Shown here in pieces: positions 24,748 through 34,397 of a DNA stretch of 64,000 nucleotides (its first letter is position 1; each line of letters opens with the position of its first letter). Made by a program: the position numbers and the translations under genes. This DNA is from Halalkalibacter oceani (lineage in GTDB: Bacteria; Bacillota; Bacilli; Bacillales; Bacillaceae_D), in the NCBI RefSeq assembly GCF_040544555.1, contig NZ_JBEPKD010000019.1, positions 14,409 to 78,408 of the forward strand. The letters are read 5' to 3'. Under the pieces are notes generated by a model that saw only the letters and a program-made list of their open reading frames with translations, was not told the origin of the DNA and ran no database searches.

Positions 24748-26638
24748 AGAACAGCTGGCCCGGATACACGAGCATCCGCTTTTTGCCGGGCTCCCGACAG
24801 GGGAGCTTGGCGGGCTGCTGGCTCAATGCGGGCTGAAACGATATCAAAAAGGCGAGAGGGTACTGTATGCCAAGACGCCTCGTCAAGGACTTCTGCTCAT
24901 CCTCCAGGGGATGGCAGAAGTTTTTGTCGGACAGAGCAGCCAGAGGGAGGTCCTGGAAGTTCTGGAAAAGGGAGATATGATCGGTTTTTCGAGCCTGGCT
25001 GATTTCCTGGCAGAAAAAAACAGGCAGCGAGAGCGCTATCCTGTTGAAGTGAGGGCGATCGAGGAGACGCTTTGTCTCCACATTCCCTATACAGTGATCG
25101 AGCTGCGCTGGCATGAGCCGGCTGTCCGCGACTTTATTTTAAAGCAGGTGACCGTGCGGCTGCGCGATATTTACGCCTCGTTAGCGGAACAGGTTACGCT
25201 CGCTAAGCAATGGGGGGAGAGCGAGCCTTTCATTCGCCGCATTCACGATGTGATGAAAATGCCGATGATTAGCGTTGATATGGAGGATGATGTCCGGGAT
25301 GTGGCGGCGGCGATGGTCGGACAGGCGACGAGCTCGGTTGTCGTTCTGAATGATAATGATCAATTGATCGGGATTATTACCGAGAAAGACCTTGTCGAAA
25401 GAGTCGTTGCAAAAGGGCTGGGCGCAGGGACGGTTGCTCGTGACATTATGACGCCACATCCCTACATTATTTCCCGGGACGCTTTTTACTACGAGGCGAT
25501 GTCCGTCATGCTGATGAATGGCATTAAGCACCTCCCTGTCATGGACGGAGGGCGGGTCGCCGGAATGGTCAGTCTTTCCGATTTGCTCCAGCAGAAAAAC
25601 CGTGGCGTCACAGGGGTCATTCAAAAGATCGAAGAAGCAACATCGGCGACGGTAGACAGGCTTAAGCCGGCAATGTATGAAGTTCTTTCCTACTTGATTC
25701 AGGATGAAATTCCGGTCGTTCACACGCTCGATGTAATGACAAAGCTCTATGACCGGCTCGCGCGCCATTGTGTCGAGCTGGCACTGAACCATTTAGCTGA
25801 GAATGGTTCAGGGGGACCGCCGGTTGCGTTTGGCTGGTATATGATGGGCAGCGGCGGGCGCGGCGAACAGTTTATGCTGACGGACCAGGACCATTTCCTC
25901 GTTTATGCTGACCCGCCGGATGAGGCGAAGCGGAGTGTTGACCAGTATTTTGCTGAGTTAGGGAAGGAGATCGTTCGTCAGCTTGAGCTGGCCGGCTACA
26001 AACGCTGTGACGGGCTGATGATGGCCAGTGAAGACAGATGGCGGGGCGCAATCTCGACCTGGCAGGAGCGCCTGCGAGGCTGGAGTCTGCGCGCGACGAA
26101 TGATCATGTGCTGCTCGCCAATAATTTTTTATCATTTCGCCATCTGTATGGCGACGAGGAGCTGCATGATCAATTTACTGCCATCGTCAGGGAGCAGCTC
26201 GTAAAATCACGGATCTTTCTTTACCGGATGGCAGAGCTGGAAAAGGAGCATCCTGTTCCGCAGCTGGATCATCCTATCCGCGCCTTATTCAGAATGAAAC
26301 GGGAAACCATTGATGGAAAGAAGCATGCTCTGTTCCCTCTGCATCACAGTATTCAACTGCTGGCGGCGAGGCATGGAATCGTTGATGGAACGCCGCTTGA
26401 ACTGCTTGAAAAACTGATTGAAACGAACGTTCTTTCCCGGGAAACGGCCGATGATCTCCGCTTCGCCTACGAGGTTGTTCTGCGGATTCGGCTGCAAAGC
26501 GCGTGGCATGCTCATCAGCGTGGCGAGCCTTCGTCGAGCGAGATTCATTTCAGCCGGTTGCGCACAAAGGATAAGGAGGAACTGATTCTTGCTTTACGGG
26601 CGATCCGCTCTCTGCAAAATCAGGCGATCTCTTTTTAA
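24728..26638 (+). CDS. CBS-domain / DUF294 nucleotidyltransferase-like signalling protein
   Basis: 636 residues in four parts: a cyclic-nucleotide-binding-like domain (about 15-130), two CBS domains (about 170-290; DIMTPHPYIISRD marks the second), a DUF294 nucleotidyltransferase-like domain with GSGGRGEQFMLTDQDHFLVY, and a DUF294 C-terminal helical domain. The GSGGR...DxD residues fit an uridylyl/adenylyl-transferase-type site. Such proteins are found beside VC_2705 symporters and exonucleases in many bacteria, suggesting energy or adenylate sensing that controls transport. ATG 24710 is also in frame; GAGG favours 24728. Confidence 0.82.
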   Translation: MNPLEDKEQLARIHEHPLFAGLPTGELGGLLAQCGLKRYQKGERVLYAKTPRQGLLLILQGMAEVFVGQSSQREVLEVLEKGDMIGFSSLADFLAEKNRQRERYPVEVRAIEETLCLHIPYTVIELRWHEPAVRDFILKQVTVRLRDIYASLAEQVTLAKQWGESEPFIRRIHDVMKMPMISVDMEDDVRDVAAAMVGQATSSVVVLNDNDQLIGIITEKDLVERVVAKGLGAGTVARDIMTPHPYIISRDAFYYEAMSVMLMNGIKHLPVMDGGRVAGMVSLSDLLQQKNRGVTGVIQKIEEATSATVDRLKPAMYEVLSYLIQDEIPVVHTLDVMTKLYDRLARHCVELALNHLAENGSGGPPVAFGWYMMGSGGRGEQFMLTDQDHFLVYADPPDEAKRSVDQYFAELGKEIVRQLELAGYKRCDGLMMASEDRWRGAISTWQERLRGWSLRATNDHVLLANNFLSFRHLYGDEELHDQFTAIVREQLVKSRIFLYRMAELEKEHPVPQLDHPIRALFRMKRETIDGKKHALFPLHHSIQLLAARHGIVDGTPLELLEKLIETNVLSRETADDLRFAYEVVLRIRLQSAWHAHQRGEPSSSEIHFSRLRTKDKEELILALRAIRSLQNQAISF

Positions 26639-26785
26639 AAGGAAGGATCGTCTCGACTCTGCTTTTAAAAAGATCCACCTCTATTGTGAGAAACAGGCTC
26701 ACTCAATCGTGGCGGTTGTGTTCTCCATGAAAGCCCCTTGACCCTCCGCCCACTGCTTCTACGTCGCTTAATGGGAGGTGCTACT

Positions 26786-27445
26786 ATGTTTAAAAAGAAG
26801 CCGTCTTTGCCGCATACGCCTTATTCGGAGTATCCGTTAAACACCTCGCTTCGTGAGCTGACGTTTACGGTATTTGATACGGAAACGACCGGGTTCGCCG
26901 TAGGGGCAAACGACCGGATGATCGAGCTTGCCGCCGTGACAGTGCGGCAGCTGGAAGTTGAGCAGAGGACATTTCAGACGTACGTCAATCCATGCCGTGA
27001 GATTCCAGCTAAGATTACAAGGCTGACCGGTATTTCCGGGGAAACGGTCGAGAACTCTCCTCTGGCGCTGGAAGCGCTCGAAGCTTTTTTTGATTTTGCG
27101 GATCAAACGGCAAGCGGCATTTGGGTAGGACATTATGTTGCCTTTGATATGATGGTCCTAAAGAAAGAGGCCCAGCGTCACGGCTATCGGCTGAATTTTC
27201 CAATCTGCCTTGATACATTAAATCTGATTGGCTTTATCAGTCCTTCCAATCAGATGCTTGATTTGGAAAAATACGCTTTGCAATTTGGCACGAAAATCTT
27301 CAACCGTCACGAAGCGCTCGGTGATGCGCTGACAACAGCCAATTTATTTTGCGCGCTGTTAATCCTGCTTGAACAGCGCGGAAAAAGAACGCTTGCCGAC
27401 TTGATTGAGATCAGTGAAATGAACAGCCGAATGCTCCAATTCTGA
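26786..27445 (+). CDS. DEDDh 3'-5' exonuclease (DnaQ/PolC-epsilon-like)
   Basis: 219 residues. The four DEDDh acidic residues and His are visible in FTVFDTETTGFA, WVGHYVAFDMMVL and NRHEALGDALTTA. The fold is that of the DNA polymerase III epsilon proofreading domain, but as a stand-alone protein. It is the fourth member of the symporter/DUF4212/DUF294 set, an association seen in other bacteria whose meaning is unclear. GGAGG precedes ATG 26786; the longer in-frame start at 26738 lacks a ribosome-binding site. Confidence 0.85.
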   Translation: MFKKKPSLPHTPYSEYPLNTSLRELTFTVFDTETTGFAVGANDRMIELAAVTVRQLEVEQRTFQTYVNPCREIPAKITRLTGISGETVENSPLALEALEAFFDFADQTASGIWVGHYVAFDMMVLKKEAQRHGYRLNFPICLDTLNLIGFISPSNQMLDLEKYALQFGTKIFNRHEALGDALTTANLFCALLILLEQRGKRTLADLIEISEMNSRMLQF

Positions 27446-27541
27446 AAAGTCGCGCTCGTCCCCCTAATAAGATGGTATATCTGCCTATGAACCCTAATAA
27501 ACTGTACCAATCACCATCACAGAATTAGGGAGGCGAGTCGT

Positions 27542-27829
27542 GTGCACGATTACATCAAAGAGCGAACTATCAAGATAGGCAGGTATATCGTCGAGACGAG
27601 AAAGACGGTGAGGACAATAGCCAAGGAATTTGGAGTCTCGAAAAGTACCGTACACAAAGACCTCACGGAACGCTTGCCAGAGATTAATCCCGAGCTGGCA
27701 AATGAGGTAAAGGAAATACTTGAGTACCATAAATCAATCCGTCATCTTCGCGGGGGAGAAGCGACCAAAGTCAAGTATCGCAAAACGCAGGACCAGCCAT
27801 TATCATCGATTGTAAAAGCACGCCAATAA
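27542..27829 (+). CDS. spoIIID: SpoIIID, sporulation transcriptional regulator
   Basis: 95-residue DNA-binding protein of the mother cell. It switches gene expression between the sigma-E and sigma-K stages. The sequence HDYIKERTIKIGRYIVETRK followed by the helix-turn-helix TIAKEFGVSKSTVHKDLTER is almost unchanged from the Bacillus family. Translation begins at GTG after GGGAGGCGA, as in B. subtilis. The basic C-terminal tail that aids DNA binding is kept but shifted (KVKYRKTQDQP). It precedes mbl, the usual order. Confidence 0.97.
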   Translation: MHDYIKERTIKIGRYIVETRKTVRTIAKEFGVSKSTVHKDLTERLPEINPELANEVKEILEYHKSIRHLRGGEATKVKYRKTQDQPLSSIVKARQ

Positions 27830-27938
27830 AATTTGGAAAATCCATCCCTGTTCGAACAAATTTGTGGTAGAATTAACAATTAGGTAAATCGTAACAAGAA
27901 ATGCGACTGATGTTCGGAAAACAGGGAGGCAAGGAAAC

Positions 27939-28943
27939 ATGTTTGGTCGAGATATTGGAATTGATTTAGGTACGGCAAACGTCCTTATTTATGTAAAGGG
28001 AAACGGCATCGTTTTAAATGAGCCATCCGTTGTCGCAGTTGATACAGCCACAAAAAGAGTTCTTGCAGTAGGAGAAGAAGCGTTCCGCATGGTTGGACGT
28101 ACACCAGGAAATATAGTTGCCTTACGTCCGATGAAGGACGGAGTGATCGCAAACTTTGAAATGACAGAATCGATGCTAAAGCATTTTCTCGGGAAAATTA
28201 ATGTAAAGAGTCTTTTCTCAAAGCCCCGTATTTTAATTTGCTGCCCGACAAACATTACGTCAGTCGAGCAAAAAGCAATTCGCGAGGCGGCTGAGAAGAG
28301 CGGAGGCAAAAATGTGTACTTGGAAGAGGAGCCGAAAGTAGCTGCAATCGGCGCTGGGATGGATATTTTTCAACCGAGCGGTAACATGGTCGTAGACATC
28401 GGCGGTGGAACAACAGATGTTGCTGTTCTTTCAATGGGTGATATTGTCACCTCCTCTTCCATTAAAGTAGCGGGAGACCGTTTTGACTCCGATATTCTTT
28501 CTTACATTAAAAAGAAGTATAAGCTGTTGATCGGGGAGCGAACATCGGAAAGCATTAAAATGCAGGTTGCAACTGTATTTCCAGGTGGACGTCAAGAGGA
28601 AATGGATATCCGTGGACGTGATATGGTCAGTGGACTTCCGCGCACAATTACGGTACACTCGAAGGAGATTGAACATGCCTTGTCGGAGTCGGTTTCTTAT
28701 ATTGTACAAGCTTCCAAACAAGTGTTGGAGCAAACCCCGCCAGAGCTTTCGGCAGACATCATTGACCGCGGTGTGATCCTGACAGGTGGAGGCGCGCTTC
28801 TGCATGGAATTGACCAGCTTCTCGCGGAAGAGCTGAAGGTTCCGGTCGTAGTCGCGGAAGAGCCGATGCATTGTGTGGCAAAAGGGACAGGGATTATCCT
28901 TGAGAACCTTGATCGAATGTCGAATAAGAAAATCCGGATTTAA
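27939..28943 (+). CDS. mbl: Mbl, MreB-like actin homologue
   Basis: 334-residue actin-fold ATPase that organises lateral wall synthesis and rod shape. The phosphate-1 loop DIGIDLGTANVLIYVKG, the phosphate-2 loop VVDIGGGTTDVAVLS and the adenosine segment ILTGGGALLHGID are intact. Membrane association through hydrophobic loops is known for the family. The gene lies between spoIIID and flhO, the Bacillus order, and starts after GGGAGGC. Confidence 0.97.
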   Translation: MFGRDIGIDLGTANVLIYVKGNGIVLNEPSVVAVDTATKRVLAVGEEAFRMVGRTPGNIVALRPMKDGVIANFEMTESMLKHFLGKINVKSLFSKPRILICCPTNITSVEQKAIREAAEKSGGKNVYLEEEPKVAAIGAGMDIFQPSGNMVVDIGGGTTDVAVLSMGDIVTSSSIKVAGDRFDSDILSYIKKKYKLLIGERTSESIKMQVATVFPGGRQEEMDIRGRDMVSGLPRTITVHSKEIEHALSESVSYIVQASKQVLEQTPPELSADIIDRGVILTGGGALLHGIDQLLAEELKVPVVVAEEPMHCVAKGTGIILENLDRMSNKKIRI

Positions 28944-28972
28944 CGAGTAAAGCTCAAAGGAGGCTTGACGCC

Positions 28973-29794
28973 ATGCTTCGCGGAATGTACGGGGCTGCGG
29001 CCGGCATGATTGCCCAGCAGCAGCGCCAGGAAATGCTTACGAACAATATTGCAAACGTCAATACGCCGGGTTTTAAAGCCGATCAGGCTTCTTTGCGTTC
29101 ATTTCCGAACATGCTGATTCAGGCAATGGGAACGCAGGAAATGCCGGCGGGACAGTCAAGACCGATTGGCACGTTGACGACAGGTGTGTATCTTCAGGAA
29201 CGGATGCCGAATTTTCGTCAAGGAGACATGATGGAAACCGGCAATAACACGGATGTGGCGATTTTACAAGGTGTGATGCCGGCAACGGAATCAGGCCGGC
29301 CGGGAGCGCTTTTTTTCGTCGTGCAAAATGATGACGGTGAACTGCGCTATTCAAGAAACGGGAATTTTACCGTTGATGGACAAGGGTTTCTGACGACATC
29401 TGAAGGACATTATGTGCTTGATACGGCAGGAAATCCGATCCAGGTTGATAATGAGGACTTTCGTGTGAATGAAGCCGGACAAATCATGACAGCGGCCGGG
29501 GCGCCGATTGCCCAGCTTGATCTCGCTTACGCTGATGACCCACTGCAGCTAGTGAAGGAAGGCAGCGGTTTGTTGCGTTTTGAAGGGGAAGGCGAGCTGC
29601 CGACGGCTGTCGGCAATGATGAGCTGACCTATCAGCTTCAGCAGGGCTTTCTGGAACGTTCAAATGTCGACACGGCAAGAACGATGACGGAAATGATGAA
29701 TGCTTATCGCTCATTTGAAGCGAATCAGCGCATTTTGCAAGCCTATGACCAAAGCATGGACAAGGCTGTTAACGAAATTGGCCGGATTGGATAA
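28973..29794 (+). CDS. flhO: FlhO, flagellar rod/hook-family protein
   Basis: 273 residues of the FlgG/FlgF axial family. The N-terminal heptad motif MTNNIANVNTPGFKADQ-like segment (residues about 22-38) and the C-terminal SNVDTARTMTEMMNAYRSFE with the terminal helix DKAVNEIGRI identify a rod or hook-basal-body subunit exported by the flagellar type III apparatus. It starts after AAAGGAGGC and is followed by flhP; in B. subtilis this pair forms the distal rod. Confidence 0.93.
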   Translation: MLRGMYGAAAGMIAQQQRQEMLTNNIANVNTPGFKADQASLRSFPNMLIQAMGTQEMPAGQSRPIGTLTTGVYLQERMPNFRQGDMMETGNNTDVAILQGVMPATESGRPGALFFVVQNDDGELRYSRNGNFTVDGQGFLTTSEGHYVLDTAGNPIQVDNEDFRVNEAGQIMTAAGAPIAQLDLAYADDPLQLVKEGSGLLRFEGEGELPTAVGNDELTYQLQQGFLERSNVDTARTMTEMMNAYRSFEANQRILQAYDQSMDKAVNEIGRIG

Positions 29795-29868
29795 GAAACG
29801 AGAACAGAATGCGTAAAGTAAAGGATGAAAAAAGAAAGCTACGGGTTTCCTTATAAGGAGGGGAACGG

Positions 29869-30711
29869 ATGAACAGTTCAATGATAACGGCGTCGGTGAC
29901 GGCTGGGCAGCTTCAGCAGAAGCTTGACACCATTTCGAATAATATCGCCAATGTGAATACGACGGGATTTAAAAGACGGGAAGTGACGTTTTCCGATTTG
30001 CTCCATCAGCAAATCAACAATCAAACGAATCCAAATTATGAAATGGGACGATTGACGCCGGCCGGGTTGCGCTCAGGCGTTGGCGCGAAAGTCGCTTCCA
30101 CTGCGCTTCGTCTTGATCAAGGTTCCCTGGTCGGAACCGACCGTGAGCTTGATTTTGCGATCACGCAGCCAAACCATTTCTTCCGCATCGGTATCGAGGA
30201 AAATGGAGAACAGATCGAGTATCTTACGCGGGATGGTGCCTTTTATTTGAGCGAAGATCCGGATAACCCTGATCTCGTCACGATTGTGACAAGCAACGGC
30301 GACTTTCTGTTGAATGGCGGATTTGAACGCATTTCTTTCCCGCTTGATTTCGAGGAGATTCAGCTTAGTCCGGAAGGGATGCTGAATATTACGTTAAATG
30401 ACGGGACGGTGCTCAATGCGGGACAGCTGGCGCTAACACACGTCCATAAGCCGCAGCTGTTGGAAGCTGCCGGAAATAATCTCTACCGTCTCCCTGACTT
30501 TGCTGCACTGGGCTATGCGGAGGCAGATATGCTCGAAGAAGTGCCTGGAAATGAAGGGCGGCTGATGCAGGGCTCACTTGAAGCGTCAAATGTTGACCTG
30601 GGCCGGGAAATGAATGAGCTGCTGACGACCCAGCGCCATTACCAATTTACGACAAGAGCGATGTCAATTGCCGATGAGATGGCGGGGCTGGTCAATGGGA
30701 TTCGGAGATAA
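29869..30711 (+). CDS. flhP: FlhP, flagellar distal-rod protein
   Basis: 280 residues, paralogous to the upstream gene. TISNNIANVNTTGFKRREVT near the start and EASNVDLGREMNELLTTQRHYQFTTRAM near the end are the axial-family signatures. The middle region, FFRIGIEENGEQ and LNITLNDGTVL, is the variable domain. In Bacillus, FlhO and FlhP together link the rod to the hook. AAGGAGGGG precedes the ATG. Confidence 0.93.
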   Translation: MNSSMITASVTAGQLQQKLDTISNNIANVNTTGFKRREVTFSDLLHQQINNQTNPNYEMGRLTPAGLRSGVGAKVASTALRLDQGSLVGTDRELDFAITQPNHFFRIGIEENGEQIEYLTRDGAFYLSEDPDNPDLVTIVTSNGDFLLNGGFERISFPLDFEEIQLSPEGMLNITLNDGTVLNAGQLALTHVHKPQLLEAAGNNLYRLPDFAALGYAEADMLEEVPGNEGRLMQGSLEASNVDLGREMNELLTTQRHYQFTTRAMSIADEMAGLVNGIRR

Positions 30712-30828
30712 CCGTCGATAGGGAAGAGAGCTTCTTAGTTTGCTTTTTGCTAAGGACTTAGACCGGATGAATGAGGTAGCGAGTAAAGGTGATCCGCCAA
30801 CCCTGTCGATGGATTCAAGGAGAAAACG

Positions 30829-31152
30829 ATGACTGAACAAGATTCACGGCTGAAACAAACAAAACGAGAGAACGCCGTTCAAGCCGGCAGCGCTAAGCCA
30901 AAGTCAAGGGAAGAACGTCGGCTGGCAAGCGGCGACGAGCATAAAAGCGCAAGCGGCCGTAAGAGCAGGAGGAGACCGCGTTTGCGTCTCATCCCGATCT
31001 GGCTGCGTATTCTTTTGTCAATCGTGTTAATCGGCGGCAGCCTTTTGCTCGGATTGATCGTCGGGTACGGCGTCATTGGAGACGGTGATCCTGCCGACGC
31101 TCTCAAACCGGAAACATGGTATCATATTTTAGACATTATCCGGGGTGAATAA
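30829..31152 (+). CDS. EpuA-like small membrane protein (annotated elsewhere as RNA polymerase subunit beta)
   Basis: 107 residues: a basic, disordered N-terminus of about 60 residues, then RLRLIPIWLRILLSIVLIGG and a membrane helix ending in VGYGVIGDGDPADALKPETWYHIL. This is the EpuA/DUF pattern found downstream of flhP in bacilli. The 'RNA polymerase beta' label in databases has no clear support. Role unknown, possibly envelope-linked. Confidence 0.75.
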   Translation: MTEQDSRLKQTKRENAVQAGSAKPKSREERRLASGDEHKSASGRKSRRRPRLRLIPIWLRILLSIVLIGGSLLLGLIVGYGVIGDGDPADALKPETWYHILDIIRGE

Positions 31153-31176
31153 CACCACGGTTTGAGACCGTAGACA

Positions 31177-31214
31177 AAACGGCTTTGGGATAGGACTCTC
31201 AAAGCCGTTTTTGC
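31177..31214 (+). terminator. Terminator of the mbl-flh block
   Basis: AAACGGCTTTG pairs with CAAAGCCGTTT, followed by TTG and T-rich sequence. Confidence 0.85.
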
Positions 31215-31435
31215 ATTTTTCGTAAGGTTTTCCGGAGAGGACCGTGTCGGTTTTGTGTTCCTCCAGTGCTTTCCCGCTAGAGAAAGCGGACGGATAGGAG
31301 GGAAGGGCAGGTTGCAGTTCAACCTTGATTACAAGTGCAGAGCGGCGCCGTTGCCGTCTTTTCTTTCTACGATAGGTGACAAAATGATAACATCAGATGT
31401 CAACAATCAAGCGGCGAAGCGCCACCAGGCTGCGT

Positions 31436-31449
31436 GAATATGGTATAAT
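31436..31449 (+). promoter_or_regulatory. Extended -10 promoter of fabZ
   Basis: TGGTATAAT is a perfect extended -10 element, 33 nt before the TTG start. No good -35 box is visible. The stretch from 31215 to 31435 holds no recognised gene. Confidence 0.5.
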
Positions 31450-31481
31450 AACAAAAAGAATTCAACTAAGAGGTGGATGAA

Positions 31482-31904
31482 TTGCTAACAATTGAAGAGA
31501 TCAAAGAGATAATCCCCCATCGCTATCCATTTTTATTAATTGATCAAGTCCTTGAAGTCGAAGAAGGAAAGCGTGCGGTTGGCATAAAAAATGTTTCAAT
31601 CAATGAAGAATTTTTTAACGGCCATTTTCCCGACTATCCTGTAATGCCTGGCGTCCTGATTGTGGAAGCCCTTGCCCAGGTTGGGGCAGTGGCGCTATTA
31701 AAGTCGGAGGCAAACCGGGGAAAGCTGGCCTTGTTTGCCGGTATCGACAATTGCCGTTTCAAACGACAGGTGAAGCCGGGAGATCAGTTGAGACTGGAAG
31801 TTGAAATTACACGTTTGAAAGGTCCCGTTGGGAAGGGACATGCTCTTGCTACAGTGAATGGAGAGGTCGCAGCAGAAACGGACATTACATTTGCCATCAA
31901 GTAA
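31482..31904 (+). CDS. fabZ: FabZ, (3R)-hydroxyacyl-ACP dehydratase
   Basis: 140-residue hot-dog-fold enzyme that dehydrates 3-hydroxyacyl-ACP during fatty acid elongation. The catalytic His is in NGHFPDYPVMPGVLIVEALA and the Glu is in the same segment. FAGIDNCRFKRQV is the second conserved block. A GTG at 31473 is in frame, but it overlaps the ribosome-binding site AGAGGTGG. The TTG at 31482 gives MLTIEEIKEIIPHRYPFLL, which matches the known start of Bacillus FabZ. Confidence 0.95.
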   Translation: MLTIEEIKEIIPHRYPFLLIDQVLEVEEGKRAVGIKNVSINEEFFNGHFPDYPVMPGVLIVEALAQVGAVALLKSEANRGKLALFAGIDNCRFKRQVKPGDQLRLEVEITRLKGPVGKGHALATVNGEVAAETDITFAIK

Positions 31905-31953
31905 TGTGCTTTGCAGACAATGTACTTCATTTAATAAGTGAGGGGGACCAGAG

Positions 31954-33654
31954 ATGAACTCAGCTTTTATTCGTTTTGCACAAAACCACAGAAATGTAGA
32001 AACGCTGTTCAACTACATGAACGATGGCTTAATGCTGACGAATCATCGGCATGAAATCATTGCCGTTAATTCTGCGTTTCAGCGTATGACAGGCTATACA
32101 TTAAAGGATATCGCGGGCATGAACCCAAGTATGCTCGAATCCGCAAACACACCGAAGCATGTCTATGACGAAATGTGGGATTCAATCAGACGCAATGGCT
32201 CATGGACTGGCGAGTTGTTATATGAGCGCAAAGACGGGACGCTCTTTTGGTCTTTTCTCACCGTTACACAAGTAGAACAGCCGCAGCCGGAGGATAGCTA
32301 CTGTATCGCGATTATGCGCGATATCAGTGAGCGGAAGCAGCAGGAAGAACAAATGAAGTATAATGCTTCTCATGACACGCTGACGCAGCTGCCTAACCGG
32401 GTTTTGTTTAAGGACAAGCTTGAGGACGCTCTCCAGACGGCGGCCGAAAACGGAAAAAAAGTGGCCGTGCTTTTTCTTGATTTGGACCGCTTTAAAAAAA
32501 TTAACGATTCTTACGGCCATCAAGTCGGAGATCAGCTGCTGGTGAAAATGGCCCGGCGCATTCAGCGGGTGATCGGCGAGGATGGCGTTGTCAGCCGATT
32601 CGGCGGCGACGAGTTCACGATTTTTCTTCCCGATATGGATGAGATGGTCACGGAGGATGTGATCTCCGCTTTATTTGCTGCTTTTGAAAAGCCGATCATC
32701 GTAAATGAAAAAGAACTGTATATGTCGATGAGCATCGGCGCCTGTTTTTTTCCGGAACACGGAAAAGATGCGCAAACGCTGCTGAAAAACGCAGACAGCG
32801 CGATGTACCGGACAAAAGAAGAAGGCCGTAACCACTATCAGCGCTACGAGCAGGGGATGAATGAGACAACCGCTGACGAGCTTTCCCTTGAGGCGGAACT
32901 GCTTAAAGCGATTCGCCGGCAGGAACTCGAAGTATATTACCAGCTGCAAGTCGACATTGATAAACGGATCCCTTTTGGAATCGAGGCGCTCGTCAGATGG
33001 AATCATCCATTGAAAAATGTCCTTTCCCCGGCGGTTTTTCTGCCGCTTGCCGAAGAGATGGGCGTCATCGCGGAAATTGACGAGTGGGTCCTGAATGAAG
33101 CGTGCCGTCAAACGAAGCGATGGCATCGCGAAGGCTTTGGAGAGCTGATCGTCTCCGTTAATGTTTCAAAAGAATTTTTTAAACGCCCTGACTTTGTCAG
33201 CCGTGTTGAACAGGCTCTGCTGCGGGCCGAGCTTGATCCGTCTTATCTCTGTCTGGAAATCACAGAAAAAACAGCCATTTTACAGGTCGACGATATTCGC
33301 GCCAAATTGAATCAGCTCAAGCAGAAGGGTGTCGCTGTGTCATTGGATGACTTCGGCACGGGCTATTCTTCTCTCAGTCAGCTGAGAATGTTCCCGATCG
33401 ATACGCTGAAAATTGATCAATCGTTTGTCAGAGGACAGGTTTCACCTGAGAACCAGGCGATTGTCAAGCTGATCATCGCGATGGCCAACAGCTTGAATGT
33501 CTCCGTTATATGTGAAGGAATCGAAACGGAGGAACAGCTCTCTCTTATTCGCAATGAAGGCTGTTATAAAGCGCAAGGCTATTTGTTCAGCCGGCCTATT
33601 CCCGCAGACGAGTGTAAAGGCGTCATGGAAAGGCTGATTCGATCATTTACATAA
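31954..33654 (+). CDS. PAS-GGDEF-EAL cyclic-di-GMP protein
   Basis: 566-residue cytoplasmic signalling protein: PAS domain (about 20-125; NSAFQRMTGYTLKDI), GGDEF domain with intact SRFGGDEFTIF, and EAL domain with EALVRW, DDFGTGYSSLS, KIDQSFV and EGIETEEQ. Both the diguanylate cyclase and the phosphodiesterase motifs look active, so it could make or break cyclic di-GMP under PAS control. No membrane helix is seen. It lies 50 bp after fabZ with GAGGGGGA upstream and its own terminator downstream. Confidence 0.92.
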   Translation: MNSAFIRFAQNHRNVETLFNYMNDGLMLTNHRHEIIAVNSAFQRMTGYTLKDIAGMNPSMLESANTPKHVYDEMWDSIRRNGSWTGELLYERKDGTLFWSFLTVTQVEQPQPEDSYCIAIMRDISERKQQEEQMKYNASHDTLTQLPNRVLFKDKLEDALQTAAENGKKVAVLFLDLDRFKKINDSYGHQVGDQLLVKMARRIQRVIGEDGVVSRFGGDEFTIFLPDMDEMVTEDVISALFAAFEKPIIVNEKELYMSMSIGACFFPEHGKDAQTLLKNADSAMYRTKEEGRNHYQRYEQGMNETTADELSLEAELLKAIRRQELEVYYQLQVDIDKRIPFGIEALVRWNHPLKNVLSPAVFLPLAEEMGVIAEIDEWVLNEACRQTKRWHREGFGELIVSVNVSKEFFKRPDFVSRVEQALLRAELDPSYLCLEITEKTAILQVDDIRAKLNQLKQKGVAVSLDDFGTGYSSLSQLRMFPIDTLKIDQSFVRGQVSPENQAIVKLIIAMANSLNVSVICEGIETEEQLSLIRNEGCYKAQGYLFSRPIPADECKGVMERLIRSFT

Positions 33655-33683
33655 GCATATGTATAAAAGCTCGATCAATGGGT

Positions 33684-33715
33684 AAGCCTATACAACAAGG
33701 GGTATAGGCTTTTTC
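33684..33715 (+). terminator. Terminator after the GGDEF/EAL gene
   Basis: AAGCCTATAC and GTATAGGCTT arms followed by TTTT. Confidence 0.9.
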
Positions 33716-33950
33716 TGTTTGACTGGCAGCAAGCGGAGCAGGCAGCATGTGGCGAAGATGTGTCAAAATGAGTTTTTGTTTTGACAAACTTTTGAAAAAC
33801 CATGTGATAAGTTGTGAAGCTGGCAAGACATTGCCAAAAAAGCCAGTAATGTGTAGACGTTGTTGCAGAGACTTGGTAAGATACACACAGGCTAACGCGA
33901 GAGACATGTATGTCCGTTAGTCACATATCTAAATTTGGGGGTAATTGATT

Positions 33951-34244
33951 ATGAAGAAGAAATTTTTAATGACAACAGCAGCAGCTGTCTTATCACTAGG
34001 ACTATTAGCAGCGTGTGGCGGTGCTGAAGAAGATCCGGCACTAGATCAGCCAGGTGGAGTGGAAGATCCAGCTGATGCACCAACTGACGCACCTGAGTTA
34101 GATGCGCCTACTGAAGATCCGGGAATGGATGAGCCAATGGAAGAAGAGCCAACATTAGAGGATGATCCGGCTGAGGACGGTGCAGAGGAAGCACCATTAG
34201 AAGACGAACCAGTTGATGAGCTAGAAGAAGAGCCAGCTAGCTAA
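33951..34244 (+). CDS. Small highly acidic lipoprotein
   Basis: 97 residues. MKKKFLMTTAAAVLSLGLLA ends in the lipobox LAAC, followed by a mature part made almost only of Glu, Asp, Pro, Ala and Leu, in irregular repeats such as EEPTLEDDP and EDEPVDELEEEP. It is probably anchored to the outer face of the membrane and disordered; a surface-charge or salt-adaptation role is inference. ATG 33951 follows GGGGGTAATTG; the TTG at 33945 is less likely. Confidence 0.75.
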   Translation: MKKKFLMTTAAAVLSLGLLAACGGAEEDPALDQPGGVEDPADAPTDAPELDAPTEDPGMDEPMEEEPTLEDDPAEDGAEEAPLEDEPVDELEEEPAS

Positions 34245-34330
34245 TAACATTTCATACAAAAGAAAAAGGGAATACCCACAACAGGACGCTCATGTCTCAG
34301 CAACTCGTTTTCTGAGGATGATGGCCGTAA

Positions 34331-34374
34331 GGGATGGTTGGAAAGGTGAGAGCCTTTCCAACCATCCCTTTTTC
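34331..34374. terminator. Terminator after the acidic lipoprotein
   Basis: GGGATGGTTGGAAAGG and CCTTTCCAACCATCCC form a perfect 16-bp stem followed by TTTTT. Confidence 0.9.
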
Positions 34375-34397
34375 TTATAGGAGACAAAAACGAGTCA

